Positions 53,839-62,732 are shown, counted from the stretch's first letter. The stretch: DNA of 64,000 nucleotides from Tahibacter harae (GCF_024437735.1 NZ_JANFQO010000012.1:1-64000), one strand, 5' to 3'. A program made the numbers and translations. Notes: generated by a model not told the origin, from the letters alone.

Positions 53839-54906
53839 CTAGTCGCCTGCGGACGACTCACCACCACGCCGCGTGCGACGGCGCCAGAACAGGAATCCCG
53901 TCACCAGCAACACCGCCGGCACCAGGCCGCCGAGTGCGATCAGCGTGCGATAGCCCTCGCCCAGTCCGCCGCCCATATGCAGCGGATAGACCGCGTAGTT
54001 GGCCCGCGTGCCGGCGCCCTGGCGGGTCGCGTCCATCACGGCGAGCACCTTGGCCTGGTAAGGGTCCAGCCAGACCGTGCTGCGGCCTACCGGATGCCAT
54101 TCGCCCGGCATGCGGGCACGCACCGAAATCAGCGCGTTGTCGGCCCGCGGCAGACTGATCCGGCGCAGCTGGGCTTCGGGTAGCGCCGCCTGGGCTGCAG
54201 CCATCACCGCATCCCAGTCGATGGCGCGGCCGGGTTCGGGCTTGAGCGGCGGCGGTGCCTTGACCGCGCCGGAACTGCCGAACAGCCAGCCCAGGCTGGC
54301 GCGGGAAAAACCGTCGTAGACCATCAGCGTGCCGGTGCCGGCCAGCAGCAACAGCAGCGGCAGGGTGAGTGCGCCCAGGCTGCGATGCCAACTCAGCCAG
54401 CGCCGTAGCGGCGGCTGTGCATGCCAGCGCAGGCTTTCCAGCCAGGCACCGGGCCGCGGCCACCACAGGTACACACCGCTGAGCAGCAGGAACAGCATGC
54501 CGATGCCGCAGATGCCCAGCACCGCCTCGCCTTGCTTGCCCGCCAGCAGGTGCACGTGCAGATCGCGCAGCCATAGCACCGCATCGCTGCGGGTGCTGCG
54601 CTCCAGCAGCACGCGGCCGTCGCCGGGATGCAGGTACAGGCGCAGGCCGTCCTTGGCATAGGCCTGCCACACGGGCAGGCCGGGCCGGGGCGGCTCGGCC
54701 GAGGACACGCCGCGGCTGTCGGCCTGCAGCAGGGTCAGCACCTTGGCGTCGGCGCGCGTTTCCTGTTCCAGCCCGGCGAACTCGCTGCGCGCAGCCAGCA
54801 GCTCCGGCTGATAGGCGAGCAAGGTGCCGGTCAGGCCGAGCATGGCGAACACCAAGCCGATGCTGAGCCCAGTCCACAGATGCAGCCATTTCAGTACACG
54901 GCGCAT
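53839..54906 (-). CDS. PepSY-associated membrane protein (siderophore-reductase type)
   Basis: 355 residues with four transmembrane helices (about 10-32, 138-160, 190-215, 322-345). N-terminal RRVLKWLHLWTGLSIGLVFA with its conserved HxxxG, VLWLRDLHVHLLAGKQGEAV, and LSWHRSLGALTLPLLLL supply histidines for a possible heme or metal site. A periplasmic PepSY-like domain lies between. Such proteins follow TonB siderophore receptors and are thought to reduce or process the iron complex. It lies 31 bases downstream of the receptor gene on the same strand. Confidence 0.9.
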   Translation of the reverse strand: MRRVLKWLHLWTGLSIGLVFAMLGLTGTLLAYQPELLAARSEFAGLEQETRADAKVLTLLQADSRGVSSAEPPRPGLPVWQAYAKDGLRLYLHPGDGRVLLERSTRSDAVLWLRDLHVHLLAGKQGEAVLGICGIGMLFLLLSGVYLWWPRPGAWLESLRWHAQPPLRRWLSWHRSLGALTLPLLLLLAGTGTLMVYDGFSRASLGWLFGSSGAVKAPPPLKPEPGRAIDWDAVMAAAQAALPEAQLRRISLPRADNALISVRARMPGEWHPVGRSTVWLDPYQAKVLAVMDATRQGAGTRANYAVYPLHMGGGLGEGYRTLIALGGLVPAVLLVTGFLFWRRRTRRGGESSAGD

Positions 54907-54937
54907 GCGTTCTCCCGGCGGCGGCGCGGCGCGGAAA

Positions 54938-57055
54938 TCAGAAGCGGTAGTTCCAGCCCAGCGACAGGCTGCGGCCGCGGCCGGCGGCGTAATCGTCGTT
55001 GGACGGCGTGGTCTGCGAGTAGTAGGTGATGTACTGGCGGTTGGTCAGGTTCTCCACGCCGGCACTGAGCGTGCCCAGCGGCAGGCTGTAGCGCAGTTGC
55101 AGATCCAGCGTGGTGTAGCCGTCGAAGCGCGCGATGCGGCGGCCGGCAGCGTTGTCGAAACTGCGGCTGTGGTTCTGGCTGGCCTGCAGGCGCGTGGCCA
55201 GATTCTCGCTCCAGCGCTGTTCCCAGTAGGCGTTGAGCCGGTCCGGTGCGATGTTGATGCCCTGCAGATCGGTGTCGGGCCGGCCGCCGGGAACGCTGGC
55301 GTAGGAGCCGTCGGCGGCGGCGTAGGCCAGGCCGATCTTGCTGGCGCTGCCCAGGCGCAGGCCGAAGCTCGCTTCCACGCCGTTGATCTTGGTCGCCTGG
55401 CGCTGGACATTGTATACATCGGTTGCCGGATCGTAGACCAGGATGGAACCCAGGTCCGAATCCGACCAGTACGCCGCAAGCTGGCCCGACCAGCGCCCAT
55501 CGTCGTATTCGATGCCCAGCTCGCGATTGTCGGAAACCACCGGCGTGAGATCGACCAGATCCTCCACGCGCTGGTTGGGCCGGTTGATCGCGCGCAGGAT
55601 GCGGCCTACGTCGGCGACGTTGTAGCCCTCGGCGTACGAGGCGTACACATTCAGCGCGTCGGTCACATGCCAGACCGCGCCGAGGTTGGACAAGGTCTCG
55701 CTCATGCGCGGCTCGCCGCCCTGCACGCGCTGCGGGCCGTAGGACGGCAGCGTTGTGTAATCGTCCACTTTGAGCTTGCCGCGCTCGTGGCGCAGGCCAG
55801 CCGCGAGCATCACGCTGTCGCCCAGCCAGTATTCGGCCTGCAGCAGCGGCGAGACGCTTTCGTAGACCGTGCGCGGCACCCAGTCCAGGTCGCTGATCTG
55901 CAGGTGCTGGTAGGTCTGGTCGCGGATCAGGTCCAGGCCGACGGTAAGGCGCAGCGGCAGGCCGGCCACGTCGCCGCGCGACCAGGAGAACTTGCCGCCT
56001 TTTTTCTGCGACACATTCTGCGACTGGTCCAGCCAGGTGGAATTCGGATCGGTGCCGTAGAAATTGCGGAACAGGCTGCCGCCGAACAGGGCCTTGAAAT
56101 CGACCCAGAACAGCTGCGCCAGCAGATTGCCGCCGGCGGCGCCGGCGCTGTAGTCCAGGCTGACCGAATCGCTGCGGTTGCGCGCCGGCTCGCCCAGCGG
56201 CACGCCCTTGACCGAGGTCGCCGGCCGGCCGCGCAGGTAGTCGCCGGGGCGCGAGACGTAGTCGCCGTCGCCCTGCAGGTTGTAGCGGTTCACGCTGAGC
56301 TGCAGGCGCTGGCCTTCCGCTGGCGTCCAGCCCGCCTTGGCGTAGAGATCGTAGCTGTCGGCATCCATCAGCTCGCCCTGCACCGTGTTCACCGCGATGC
56401 GGCGGCCTTCGGCGTCGTAATAGATGCCCTGGCGCGCGTAGGCCGCCCCGGCGACCAGGTCGAAGTCGCCGCTGTGCGCGCCGAACAGGTAGGCCGCGCG
56501 CCAGCCGCTGCCGTCGGCGCGGTCGGGCAGCGCGGTGCTGGCATTGAGGCTGAGTTCCTGGGCGCGGCCATCCTCGGCCGGTGCCTGCTTGGTGATGATG
56601 TTGATGATGCCGCCGCTGCCGCCCAGGCCGTGCAGCGCGTTGGAGCCGTGGATGATCTCGACGCGCTCGATGAAAGCGGGATCAATGGTGTGCGCATCGC
56701 GCGAGCCGTCGCGCAGCGGCGTGGACTGCGGCACGCCGTCGATCAGATACAGCGGCTGGCGACCGCGCAGGCTCTCGCCGAAGCTGGTCAGCTTCTGCCG
56801 CCCCGGCGCGAAGGCCGGCACCAGATTGGCCAGCACCACGGAAAGGTCGTTGGTGAAGGTCAGCTGCTGGCGCAATTCCTCGGCCGTGATTACGGTGACG
56901 GTATTGGGCAGGGCCGCTTCCGAATCCGGCGAGCGCGAGGTGGAGGCCGAGACGGTGATGCGCTCCAGCTTCTCGGGCGCCGAGGCATCCACGGCCGCAG
57001 CCGTATGGGAGCAGGCCAGGGCCAGGGCGAGGCAAAGCAGACGGCGTGAGGTCAT
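54938..57055 (-). CDS. TonB-dependent siderophore-type receptor
   Basis: 705 residues: signal peptide (MTSRRLLCLALALACSHTAA), TonB-box-like ITVSAS, plug domain with ALPNTVTVITAEELRQQLTF, LRGRQPLYLIDGVPQSTPLR, and IIHGSNALHGLGGSGGIINI, and a barrel ending in SLSLGWNYRF with terminal Phe. I choose the ATG at 57055 because it gives the signal peptide. A start 10 codons earlier (57085) is possible. A palindrome resembling a Fur box (57091-57105) lies 36 bases upstream, and a PepSY gene follows, so this is probably an iron-regulated ferric-siderophore uptake pair. Confidence 0.93.
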   Translation of the reverse strand: MTSRRLLCLALALACSHTAAAVDASAPEKLERITVSASTSRSPDSEAALPNTVTVITAEELRQQLTFTNDLSVVLANLVPAFAPGRQKLTSFGESLRGRQPLYLIDGVPQSTPLRDGSRDAHTIDPAFIERVEIIHGSNALHGLGGSGGIINIITKQAPAEDGRAQELSLNASTALPDRADGSGWRAAYLFGAHSGDFDLVAGAAYARQGIYYDAEGRRIAVNTVQGELMDADSYDLYAKAGWTPAEGQRLQLSVNRYNLQGDGDYVSRPGDYLRGRPATSVKGVPLGEPARNRSDSVSLDYSAGAAGGNLLAQLFWVDFKALFGGSLFRNFYGTDPNSTWLDQSQNVSQKKGGKFSWSRGDVAGLPLRLTVGLDLIRDQTYQHLQISDLDWVPRTVYESVSPLLQAEYWLGDSVMLAAGLRHERGKLKVDDYTTLPSYGPQRVQGGEPRMSETLSNLGAVWHVTDALNVYASYAEGYNVADVGRILRAINRPNQRVEDLVDLTPVVSDNRELGIEYDDGRWSGQLAAYWSDSDLGSILVYDPATDVYNVQRQATKINGVEASFGLRLGSASKIGLAYAAADGSYASVPGGRPDTDLQGINIAPDRLNAYWEQRWSENLATRLQASQNHSRSFDNAAGRRIARFDGYTTLDLQLRYSLPLGTLSAGVENLTNRQYITYYSQTTPSNDDYAAGRGRSLSLGWNYRF

Positions 57056-57090
57056 TGCAGGATCGGAGGACTTCGGGGCGCGCATGTTAT

Positions 57091-57105
57091 TGCGAACCAT
57101 TCGCA
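57091..57105 (-). promoter_or_regulatory. Putative Fur box upstream of the siderophore receptor gene
   Basis: TGCGAA-CCA-TTCGCA is a perfect dyad. In the wider context gatgcgaatggttcgcaata (minus strand) it resembles gammaproteobacterial Fur sites of the form tgcgaatgattcgca. It is placed 36 bases before the receptor ATG. Confidence 0.5.
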
Positions 57106-57178
57106 TCAACAAGCGGGACCGGCGCGGCGTTCGCCCCAGCCAGCCTGCGCCGCCTTACGAGCAGCCGCGCAAGCCGGC

Positions 57179-57184
57179 TACACT
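57179..57184 (+). promoter_or_regulatory. -10-like box of the YdcH-like gene
   Basis: TACACT, 26 bases before the ATG at 57211. TTACGA (57155-57160) at 18 bases could be the -35. Confidence 0.4.
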
Positions 57185-57210
57185 CGGCCGAATCCCTACG
57201 CTCAGCGCCA

Positions 57211-57417
57211 ATGCAAAGCCAGGATCCTGCCGAAATCACCCGTCAGCTGATCGAACTGCGCATCGAACACCGCGACCTCGACGCGGCGATCCAGCGCCTG
57301 TCGATCGACAACGCCAGCGACGAGCTGCAACTCAAGCGCCTGAAGAAGCGCAAGCTGCGCCTCAAGGACATGATCGCCTATCTGGAAAACCAGCTGATTC
57401 CCGATCAGCCGGCCTGA
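57211..57417 (+). CDS. YdcH-family (DUF465) small coiled-coil protein
   Basis: 68 residues, ITRQLIELRIEHRDLDAAIQ followed by LQLKRLKKRKLRLKDMIAYL, the pattern of DUF465/YdcH (helical hairpin with L-x-x-L-x-x-EHR-x-LD). Function unknown; cytoplasmic. The last 13 bases overlap the end of the convergent antiporter gene. Confidence 0.88.
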   Translation: MQSQDPAEITRQLIELRIEHRDLDAAIQRLSIDNASDELQLKRLKKRKLRLKDMIAYLENQLIPDQPA

Positions 57418-58742
57418 GCCGCCAGCGCCGGGGCGGGCTGGGCCCGCACCAGTCCGCGCGGGAGGCCGAACACGATGGAGACCAGCGCGGCCAGGGCCAG
57501 CAGCCAGCCGTAGTGCACCTGGCCGACCAGCTGCAGCGGCGAAGCCTTGGCGATCGAGGCCGCCAGCAGGATCTGCGCGCCGTAGGGCAGCACGCTCTGG
57601 GTCACGCAGACGAACACGTCCAGCAGGCTGGCCGCGCGCGCCGGGCTGACGCCGTGCTTCTCTGCGATTTCCCGCGCCGTGCTGCCGCTGATGAGCAACG
57701 CAACGGTGTTGTTGGCGGTGAACAGGTCGGTCACCGTCGCCACCGCGGCGATGGACACCTCGCCGCTGCGCCTTCCCGCGTGGCCGCCGGCGAAGCGCGC
57801 GATACGCGCCGCTATCCACGCCAGCCCGCCCTGGGCCCGCACCAGGGCGGCCAGGCCGCCGATCAGCAGGGACAGCAGGGTGATCTCGAACATGCCCTCG
57901 AAGCCGGCGTAGATATCGTTGCTGAAGGTGGCCAGGCCGTAGCCGCTCTTGAACACCAGCCCGGCCGCACCGGCCAGCAGCAGGCCCACGCTGAGCACGA
58001 TCAGCACGTCTATGCCGATCAGGGCCAGCACCAGCACGACGAGGTAAGGCAGGGCCAGCCAGGGCGAGGCCGGCGTCACCTGCGGCGGGGCGCTGTTGCC
58101 GCCAAGCACCGCCAGCAGTACCAGGCAGGCCAGGGCGGCCGGCAGGGCCAGCCAGAAATTCGCGCGGAACTTGTCGCGCAGGCTGGCGCCCTGCAGGCGC
58201 GAGGCGGCGATGGCGGTGTCGGAAATCACCGAGAGGTTGTCGCCGAAGGTGGCGCCGCTGAGCACCGCGCCCAGGGCCAGCGCCGGTTCTATGCCGGCGG
58301 CCTGGGCCACGCCCAGCGCGATGGGCGCGACCGCGGCAATGGTGCCCATGGACGTGCCCATGGCCAGGGCGACGAAGCCCGCGACCAGGAACAGCCCGGG
58401 CAAGGCCAGCCAGGACGGAATCAGGCTCAAGGTAATCCAGACCACCGCATCGACGCCGCCGATCGCCTTGCTCACCGCGGCAAACGCACCGGCGAGCAGG
58501 AAGATCAGGCACATCAGCATCACGTCGCTGTTGCCCATGCCACCGAGAAAGGTATCCAGCGGCCGCGCGCGCCGGCCCAGCCACAGCGCCAGGGCGATCG
58601 CCGGCAGGATCGCGATGGGCGCACGCAACTGGTAGAAGGCGTCCGCATGGCCCTGCCAGGTGAACCACAGGCCGGTGCCGAGAAACAGCACCAGGAACAG
58701 GCCCAGCGGCAGCAGCGCACGGGCGGAAACGGGGGAAGACAT
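57405..58742 (-). CDS. NhaC-family Na+/H+ antiporter-like membrane protein
   Basis: 445 residues with 10-12 transmembrane helices. Family features include GTSMGTIAAVAPIALGVAQA, LSGATFGDNLSVISDTAIAA (the NhaC FGDxxSPxSDTT-type block), and TDLFTANNTVALLISGSTAREIAEKHGVSPAR. It probably exchanges protons for sodium or for an organic ion. The ATG at 58742 is preceded by two inverted repeats (58780-58794 and 58837-58860), suggesting a dedicated regulator. Confidence 0.88.
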   Translation of the reverse strand: MSSPVSARALLPLGLFLVLFLGTGLWFTWQGHADAFYQLRAPIAILPAIALALWLGRRARPLDTFLGGMGNSDVMLMCLIFLLAGAFAAVSKAIGGVDAVVWITLSLIPSWLALPGLFLVAGFVALAMGTSMGTIAAVAPIALGVAQAAGIEPALALGAVLSGATFGDNLSVISDTAIAASRLQGASLRDKFRANFWLALPAALACLVLLAVLGGNSAPPQVTPASPWLALPYLVVLVLALIGIDVLIVLSVGLLLAGAAGLVFKSGYGLATFSNDIYAGFEGMFEITLLSLLIGGLAALVRAQGGLAWIAARIARFAGGHAGRRSGEVSIAAVATVTDLFTANNTVALLISGSTAREIAEKHGVSPARAASLLDVFVCVTQSVLPYGAQILLAASIAKASPLQLVGQVHYGWLLALAALVSIVFGLPRGLVRAQPAPALAAQAG

Positions 58743-58779
58743 GGCGATTCCAGAACAGAAGTGGGGGCGCGGGGCGCCT

Positions 58780-58794
58780 TGCTGCATAGCAGCA
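58780..58794. promoter_or_regulatory. Inverted repeat TGCTGC-ATA-GCAGCA
   Basis: Perfect 6+6 dyad, 38 bases upstream of the antiporter ATG; possible operator or leader hairpin. Confidence 0.35.
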
Positions 58795-58836
58795 TAGACG
58801 GCTGGACGGCCATACGGAAATGTCAGCAGACCGGCC

Positions 58837-58860
58837 GCATATGTCGATTTGGACATATGC
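58837..58860. promoter_or_regulatory. Inverted repeat GCATATGTC-gatttg-GACATATGC
   Basis: Perfect 9+9 dyad with a 6-base spacer, 95-118 bases upstream of the antiporter start. Size and symmetry suit a dimeric repressor. The core TATGTC/GACATA resembles the TATGTCC at 38489-38495. Confidence 0.5.
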
Positions 58861-58883
58861 CTTCTCCACCAGGAGCGGATTTA

Positions 58884-59147
58884 TTACTGCGCTGCGGCCA
58901 GCCTGCCCACCTCGGCGCTGCCGACACGCGCGTCCAGGCCGAATACCTCGGCACGCAGCCGGCCGGCCGCGCCGTCGAAGTCGGCATCGCTGATCTGCAC
59001 CGCGGCGAACACCGTGCCCGGCGGCGCGAACCGCGGCGACAGCCGCAACGGCCGGTGCCGCCAGAGATCCCCCAACCACAGCAGCGTGGCGGCGGCGCCG
59101 ACCCAGTATTCCCAGGACCGCGGCGCGCTTACGTCCGCGGCCCTGTA
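58884..59147 (-). other. Open frame directly behind plsB, in the same frame after its stop
   Basis: From the plsB TGA (59148-59150) this frame runs 87 codons to a TAA at 58884. It begins about YRAADVSAPRSWEYWVGAAA then TLLWLGDLWRHRPLRLSPRF and APPGTVFAAVQISDADF, ending VGRLAAAQ. Composition and a possible membrane helix (WVGAAATLLWLGDLW) look protein-like. There is no ATG or GTG; the only ordinary start is a TTG at 59075, giving 63 residues. It may be a small gene, a separated plsB tail or a shadow. The rest of the gap 58743-58883 holds the two inverted repeats. Confidence 0.3.
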
Positions 59148-61676
59148 TCAGGCGGCCCTGTCCGCCGCCGCAGGCGGCGGCGGCGCCGGCTTGGGCTCCG
59201 GCGCCAGCTTGAGTATGCCGTGGCGGATCTCGCGGCTCAGGATCACCTTCGCATCCTTGGCTACGATGTTCAGCGCGGCATCGAAATCCAGCTTGCCGGC
59301 GTCGTCGGTCCAGATCACCTTGCGTTCGCGCAGTTGCTGGATGAAGCCCTTGAACAGCGCCTTGTCGAAGAACTCCGGTGCGTTGAGTTCGTGCAGCAGG
59401 GTCAGACGCTGCGCGGTCAGGGTGCAGAGGTTTTCCAGCTCGGCCGAACTGATCGTATGCGGGCCGTGCTTCACCAGTACGGCGATGGTGATGTAGTAGC
59501 GCTCGAAGGCCTGCAGCAGGCTGTGGGCCAGCGTGCGCAGCTGGAAGGCGGCATCGCCCTGGCCGGCACCGCGGTTGAGCACGCGGCCTTCGGCATCCAG
59601 TGCGATCACGCCGCGGCGGATGAAGAAATCCAGCGTGGCCTGGATGCGCTCGATGAAGCCGGCCTCGTCCCAGGGCAGAAACAGTTCGGACTGGATGAAG
59701 GGATAGATCAGCCGCGACAGCCGCAGCAGCGAAGCCCGCGCCATGCGCCGGTTGTTGATGAAACAGCAGGCGATCCAGGCCGAGGCGGCGAACAGGTGCA
59801 ATACGTTATTGCGGAAGTAGGACAGCAACGTGGCCTGCTTGCCTTCGCTGGTCAGCACATCGCCCAGCGGGTGGCGGATGCGGCGTATCCACTGCATCTT
59901 CTCGCCGTAGGCGATGATCTGCGCCGGCGTCAGCGTGGTCAGGGTGATGCGCTCGCCGTAGGGCAGCTCGGCAAGCAGCGCTTTATACAGATCCAGTTGT
60001 GCAATCAGATCGACCTCGGCCATGGCGTGCTTGGGCGTGGCCAGCAGCGCGACGGCGAGCAGGTTGATCGGATTCACGTCCGCGGCGCGGTTGATGCTGA
60101 CCTGGATGCGCTCGGCCAGGGCGTCGACGGTGCGGCCCAGCCATTCGGGCTTTTCCTCGCTGGCGCTGGCGCGCCAGTCCGGCGCCTCCTGCTGCAGCAG
60201 GTCGTCCAGGAATACCGGCTCGCCGAAGTTCACCGCGACCCGGCCGTAATGCTGGCGCAGCTTCTTGACCGAGCGCAGCAGGCCGAACAGGGATTCCTTT
60301 TCCTTGGGCTGGCCGGAAAGCTCGCCGATGTAGCTGTTGCCTTCCATCAGCTTCTCGTAGCCGATGTAGACCGGCTGGAACATCACCGGCCGGCGCGATT
60401 CGCGCAGGAAGGCGCGCAAGGTCATGGCCAGCATGCCGGCCTTGGGCTGCAGCAGGCGGCCGGTGCGCGAACGCCCGCCTTCGATGAAATACTCCATGGA
60501 CACGCCGCGGCCGAACAGCTGGCTCACGTATTCGGTGAACACGGCCGAGTAGAGCGCATTGGCCTTGAAGCTGCGGCGCAGGAAGAACGCGCCGCCGCGG
60601 CGCAGCAGCGGGCCGACCAGGGGCAGATTGAGGTTCACGCCAGCGGCGATATGCGGCGGAACAATGCCATTGGTATACAAAAGCCAGCTGATAAGCAGAT
60701 AGTCGATATGGCTGCGGTGGCAGGGCACGTAGATCACTTCGTGTCCCGGCGCCGCGGCGCGCACGCGCTCGAAGTGGCTCATGGTGACGCCGTCGTAGAG
60801 CTTGTTCCAGAAGCTGGTGAGCAGGAACGACAGCGAACGCACCACGGTATGTGAATAGTCCGCCGCGATTTCGAGGGCGTAGTCGTGGGCGCGGCTGCGC
60901 GCCTGTTCGCGCGGGATGTTCTCCTTCAGCGCGGTGGAGGCGATCACTTCCTGCACCGGCTCGGCGTTCACCACCGCATCGACGATGGTGCGGCGGTGGG
61001 AAAGATCCGGGCCTATGACCGCGGCGCGGATGCGGCGGAAGTGCGCGCGCAGCACGCGCGAGATCTTGCGTACCGTGCGCTCCTGCGGCTGGCCCTGTTC
61101 CTCGGCCAGCACGCTGCGCAGGCTCACCGGCTGGGAGAACTGCACATGGGTGTCGCGGCCGTTGAGGATCAGGCCAAGCAGGCGGCGGAAGCGGCCGACC
61201 ACGACCCAGTTTTCCGAGAACAGCACGCTGAACCAGCCGCTCTGCCGGTTCGGTGCGCGGCCGACGAAGATCGACACTGGCACCAGCTGCACATCGGTAT
61301 CGGGCAGCAGTTGCAGCTGCTGCATCAGTTCGGCCAGCGGCTCGGTCGGCGGACGCCGCCGGGCCGGGTTCCAGAACAGGCTGTTGCGCATCGAGGTGGC
61401 GAAGTAGCTGCGCTTGCGCCGGGTGGTGACGTTCTCCAGCGGCACCAGGGCCGAGGGCAGGCCGGCCTCGCGGCAGGCCTGTTCCAGGATCAGCGCATCG
61501 GAAAGGCCGTAGCGCTCGGTCACGTAGCAGACCGGCACGCCGGGCAGCAGCAGGGTTTTCGGGTCGACCGGATCGGGCTTGATGCGGATCCAGGATTCGA
61601 GCAGGCGGCCGAACAGGCGCAGTCGCCAGGGTACACGCGGCGCTTCGGCGCGCGCGGAGGAGGTAATGTCGTCCAT
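59148..61676 (-). CDS. plsB: Glycerol-3-phosphate 1-O-acyltransferase PlsB
   Basis: 842 residues. An inner-membrane enzyme that acylates sn-glycerol 3-phosphate at position 1, the first step of phospholipid synthesis. The acyltransferase core has VIYVPCHRSHIDYLLISWLL (HX4D), FFLRRSFKANALYSAVFTEY, YFIEGGRSRTGRLLQPKAGM and PVMFQPVYIGYEKLMEGNSY. E. coli PlsB is 807 residues; this one has a Pro/Ala-rich tail (APEPKPAPPPPAAADRAA). The ATG at 61676 is only seven bases from a TACAAT box, so the mRNA may be leaderless. Confidence 0.96.
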   Translation of the reverse strand: MDDITSSARAEAPRVPWRLRLFGRLLESWIRIKPDPVDPKTLLLPGVPVCYVTERYGLSDALILEQACREAGLPSALVPLENVTTRRKRSYFATSMRNSLFWNPARRRPPTEPLAELMQQLQLLPDTDVQLVPVSIFVGRAPNRQSGWFSVLFSENWVVVGRFRRLLGLILNGRDTHVQFSQPVSLRSVLAEEQGQPQERTVRKISRVLRAHFRRIRAAVIGPDLSHRRTIVDAVVNAEPVQEVIASTALKENIPREQARSRAHDYALEIAADYSHTVVRSLSFLLTSFWNKLYDGVTMSHFERVRAAAPGHEVIYVPCHRSHIDYLLISWLLYTNGIVPPHIAAGVNLNLPLVGPLLRRGGAFFLRRSFKANALYSAVFTEYVSQLFGRGVSMEYFIEGGRSRTGRLLQPKAGMLAMTLRAFLRESRRPVMFQPVYIGYEKLMEGNSYIGELSGQPKEKESLFGLLRSVKKLRQHYGRVAVNFGEPVFLDDLLQQEAPDWRASASEEKPEWLGRTVDALAERIQVSINRAADVNPINLLAVALLATPKHAMAEVDLIAQLDLYKALLAELPYGERITLTTLTPAQIIAYGEKMQWIRRIRHPLGDVLTSEGKQATLLSYFRNNVLHLFAASAWIACCFINNRRMARASLLRLSRLIYPFIQSELFLPWDEAGFIERIQATLDFFIRRGVIALDAEGRVLNRGAGQGDAAFQLRTLAHSLLQAFERYYITIAVLVKHGPHTISSAELENLCTLTAQRLTLLHELNAPEFFDKALFKGFIQQLRERKVIWTDDAGKLDFDAALNIVAKDAKVILSREIRHGILKLAPEPKPAPPPPAAADRAA

Positions 61677-61682
61677 GCGGGA

Positions 61683-61688
61683 ATTGTA
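61683..61688 (-). promoter_or_regulatory. -10-like box just before plsB
   Basis: TACAAT on the minus strand ends six bases before the plsB ATG. A start site 6-7 bases downstream would coincide with the start codon. Confidence 0.4.
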
Positions 61689-61695
61689 ACCGGCA

Positions 61696-61728
61696 CAAAA
61701 ACGAACGCCGCCCGGAGGCGGCGTCGTT
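61696..61728 (-). terminator. Terminator of the lipoprotein gene
   Basis: CGCCGCC (61706-61712), loop CGGA, GGCGGCG (61717-61723), extended by aacga/tcgtt with one bulge. On the minus strand TTTTT follows. It lies 33 bases behind the lipoprotein stop. Confidence 0.75.
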
Positions 61729-61760
61729 TACGTTACGGGCGCGTTAAAAGCGCCAAAAAA

Positions 61761-62687
61761 TCAGTTACTGGTCGGAGCGGCCGGAGCCGGCGCGACTTCG
61801 GCCGGAGCCTCGTCCTTCTTCTTCAGGCTTTCCAGCATTTCCTTGCCGTACCAGCGGTCGCCGACCTTGACCAGATCGCTCTCGACCGACAGCGGGGTGT
61901 TGAGCAGCGAGTAGCTGATCTTGACCTTGGCGGCGTTCGCATCCAAGGACACGGTCTCGGCCTTGACCGAATCCAGGGTCTGGTCGATGGAGAAGCCGTA
62001 CACGGCCAGCACGTCCTTCAGGCCCAGAAAGGCCACGCCGAACTTGCCCATGGCCTGCTCGTAGCTCAGGGCGCGGGCTTCGTCGAGGGTCTTGAGGTTG
62101 ATCTTGCGCGCGGTGTCGCAGACGATCTTGATGGACTTCTGCGCCAGCGCCGGATCGGTGAACTTGGCGGTGGAGACCCAGTTGCCCAGCGCATCGACGG
62201 CCTGGGTGGCCTGCAGTTTCTGCGCTTCGGTCAGTTCCTGGTTCTGCTGGATCGAACTCTGGATGAAGCCCTTGCCCATGGCGACCATCATCGGCATCTG
62301 CTGCGCCATCTGGGCGTCCATTTCCTTGAGCTTGGGTTCCAGCTCGGCCCACAGCTTGGCTTCGGCGTCGGAGGCGGTCAGCTTGGCCATGTTCTCGGCG
62401 AACTTGGCCTTGTCTTCTTCCGAAGCCGGCTCCTTGTTCATGTCCTTGGCGTAGTCGGCCTTGGCCTTGGCGTATTCATCCGGCGGCAGCACGCTCTGCA
62501 GCAGCGCGTCGATGTTGCCGGCCTTCAGGTGCTGCACCGAGGCGGTGATGGCTCCGTCCGGAGTAGCAGCGGCCTTGGCCGCGGCGGCCGGCGGCGGCGC
62601 ACCTGCCGGAGCTTCTTCCTTGCCGCAACCAACCAGAGCCAGACCGAGAGCCGCGGCCAGCGCGACGCGAGCGAATTTCGTGGACAT
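61761..62687 (-). CDS. Predicted lipoprotein of unknown function
   Basis: 308 residues. A lipoprotein signal peptide (MSTKFARVALAAALGLALVG C, lipobox LVGC near residues 18-21) is followed by an Ala/Pro-rich linker and a helical, charged domain (LKAGNIDALLQSVLPPDEYA, MDAQMAQQMPMMVAMGKGFI) and a beta-rich C-terminal part (VKISYSLLNTPLSVESDLVK, VGDRWYGKEML). The tail is again Ala/Pro-rich. The ending VKVGDRWYGKEM is like that of stress-related DUF proteins that follow a helical domain, but I cannot assign a family. Monocistronic with its own terminator. Confidence 0.8.
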   Translation of the reverse strand: MSTKFARVALAAALGLALVGCGKEEAPAGAPPPAAAAKAAATPDGAITASVQHLKAGNIDALLQSVLPPDEYAKAKADYAKDMNKEPASEEDKAKFAENMAKLTASDAEAKLWAELEPKLKEMDAQMAQQMPMMVAMGKGFIQSSIQQNQELTEAQKLQATQAVDALGNWVSTAKFTDPALAQKSIKIVCDTARKINLKTLDEARALSYEQAMGKFGVAFLGLKDVLAVYGFSIDQTLDSVKAETVSLDANAAKVKISYSLLNTPLSVESDLVKVGDRWYGKEMLESLKKKDEAPAEVAPAPAAPTSN

Positions 62688-62726
62688 GTTAATCCCCAGG
62701 GTTCAATTTAGGTGAAACAGCGATGC

Positions 62727-62732
62727 ACTGTA
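62727..62732 (-). promoter_or_regulatory. -10-like box of the lipoprotein gene
   Basis: TACAGT on the minus strand, 39 bases before the ATG. Confidence 0.3.
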
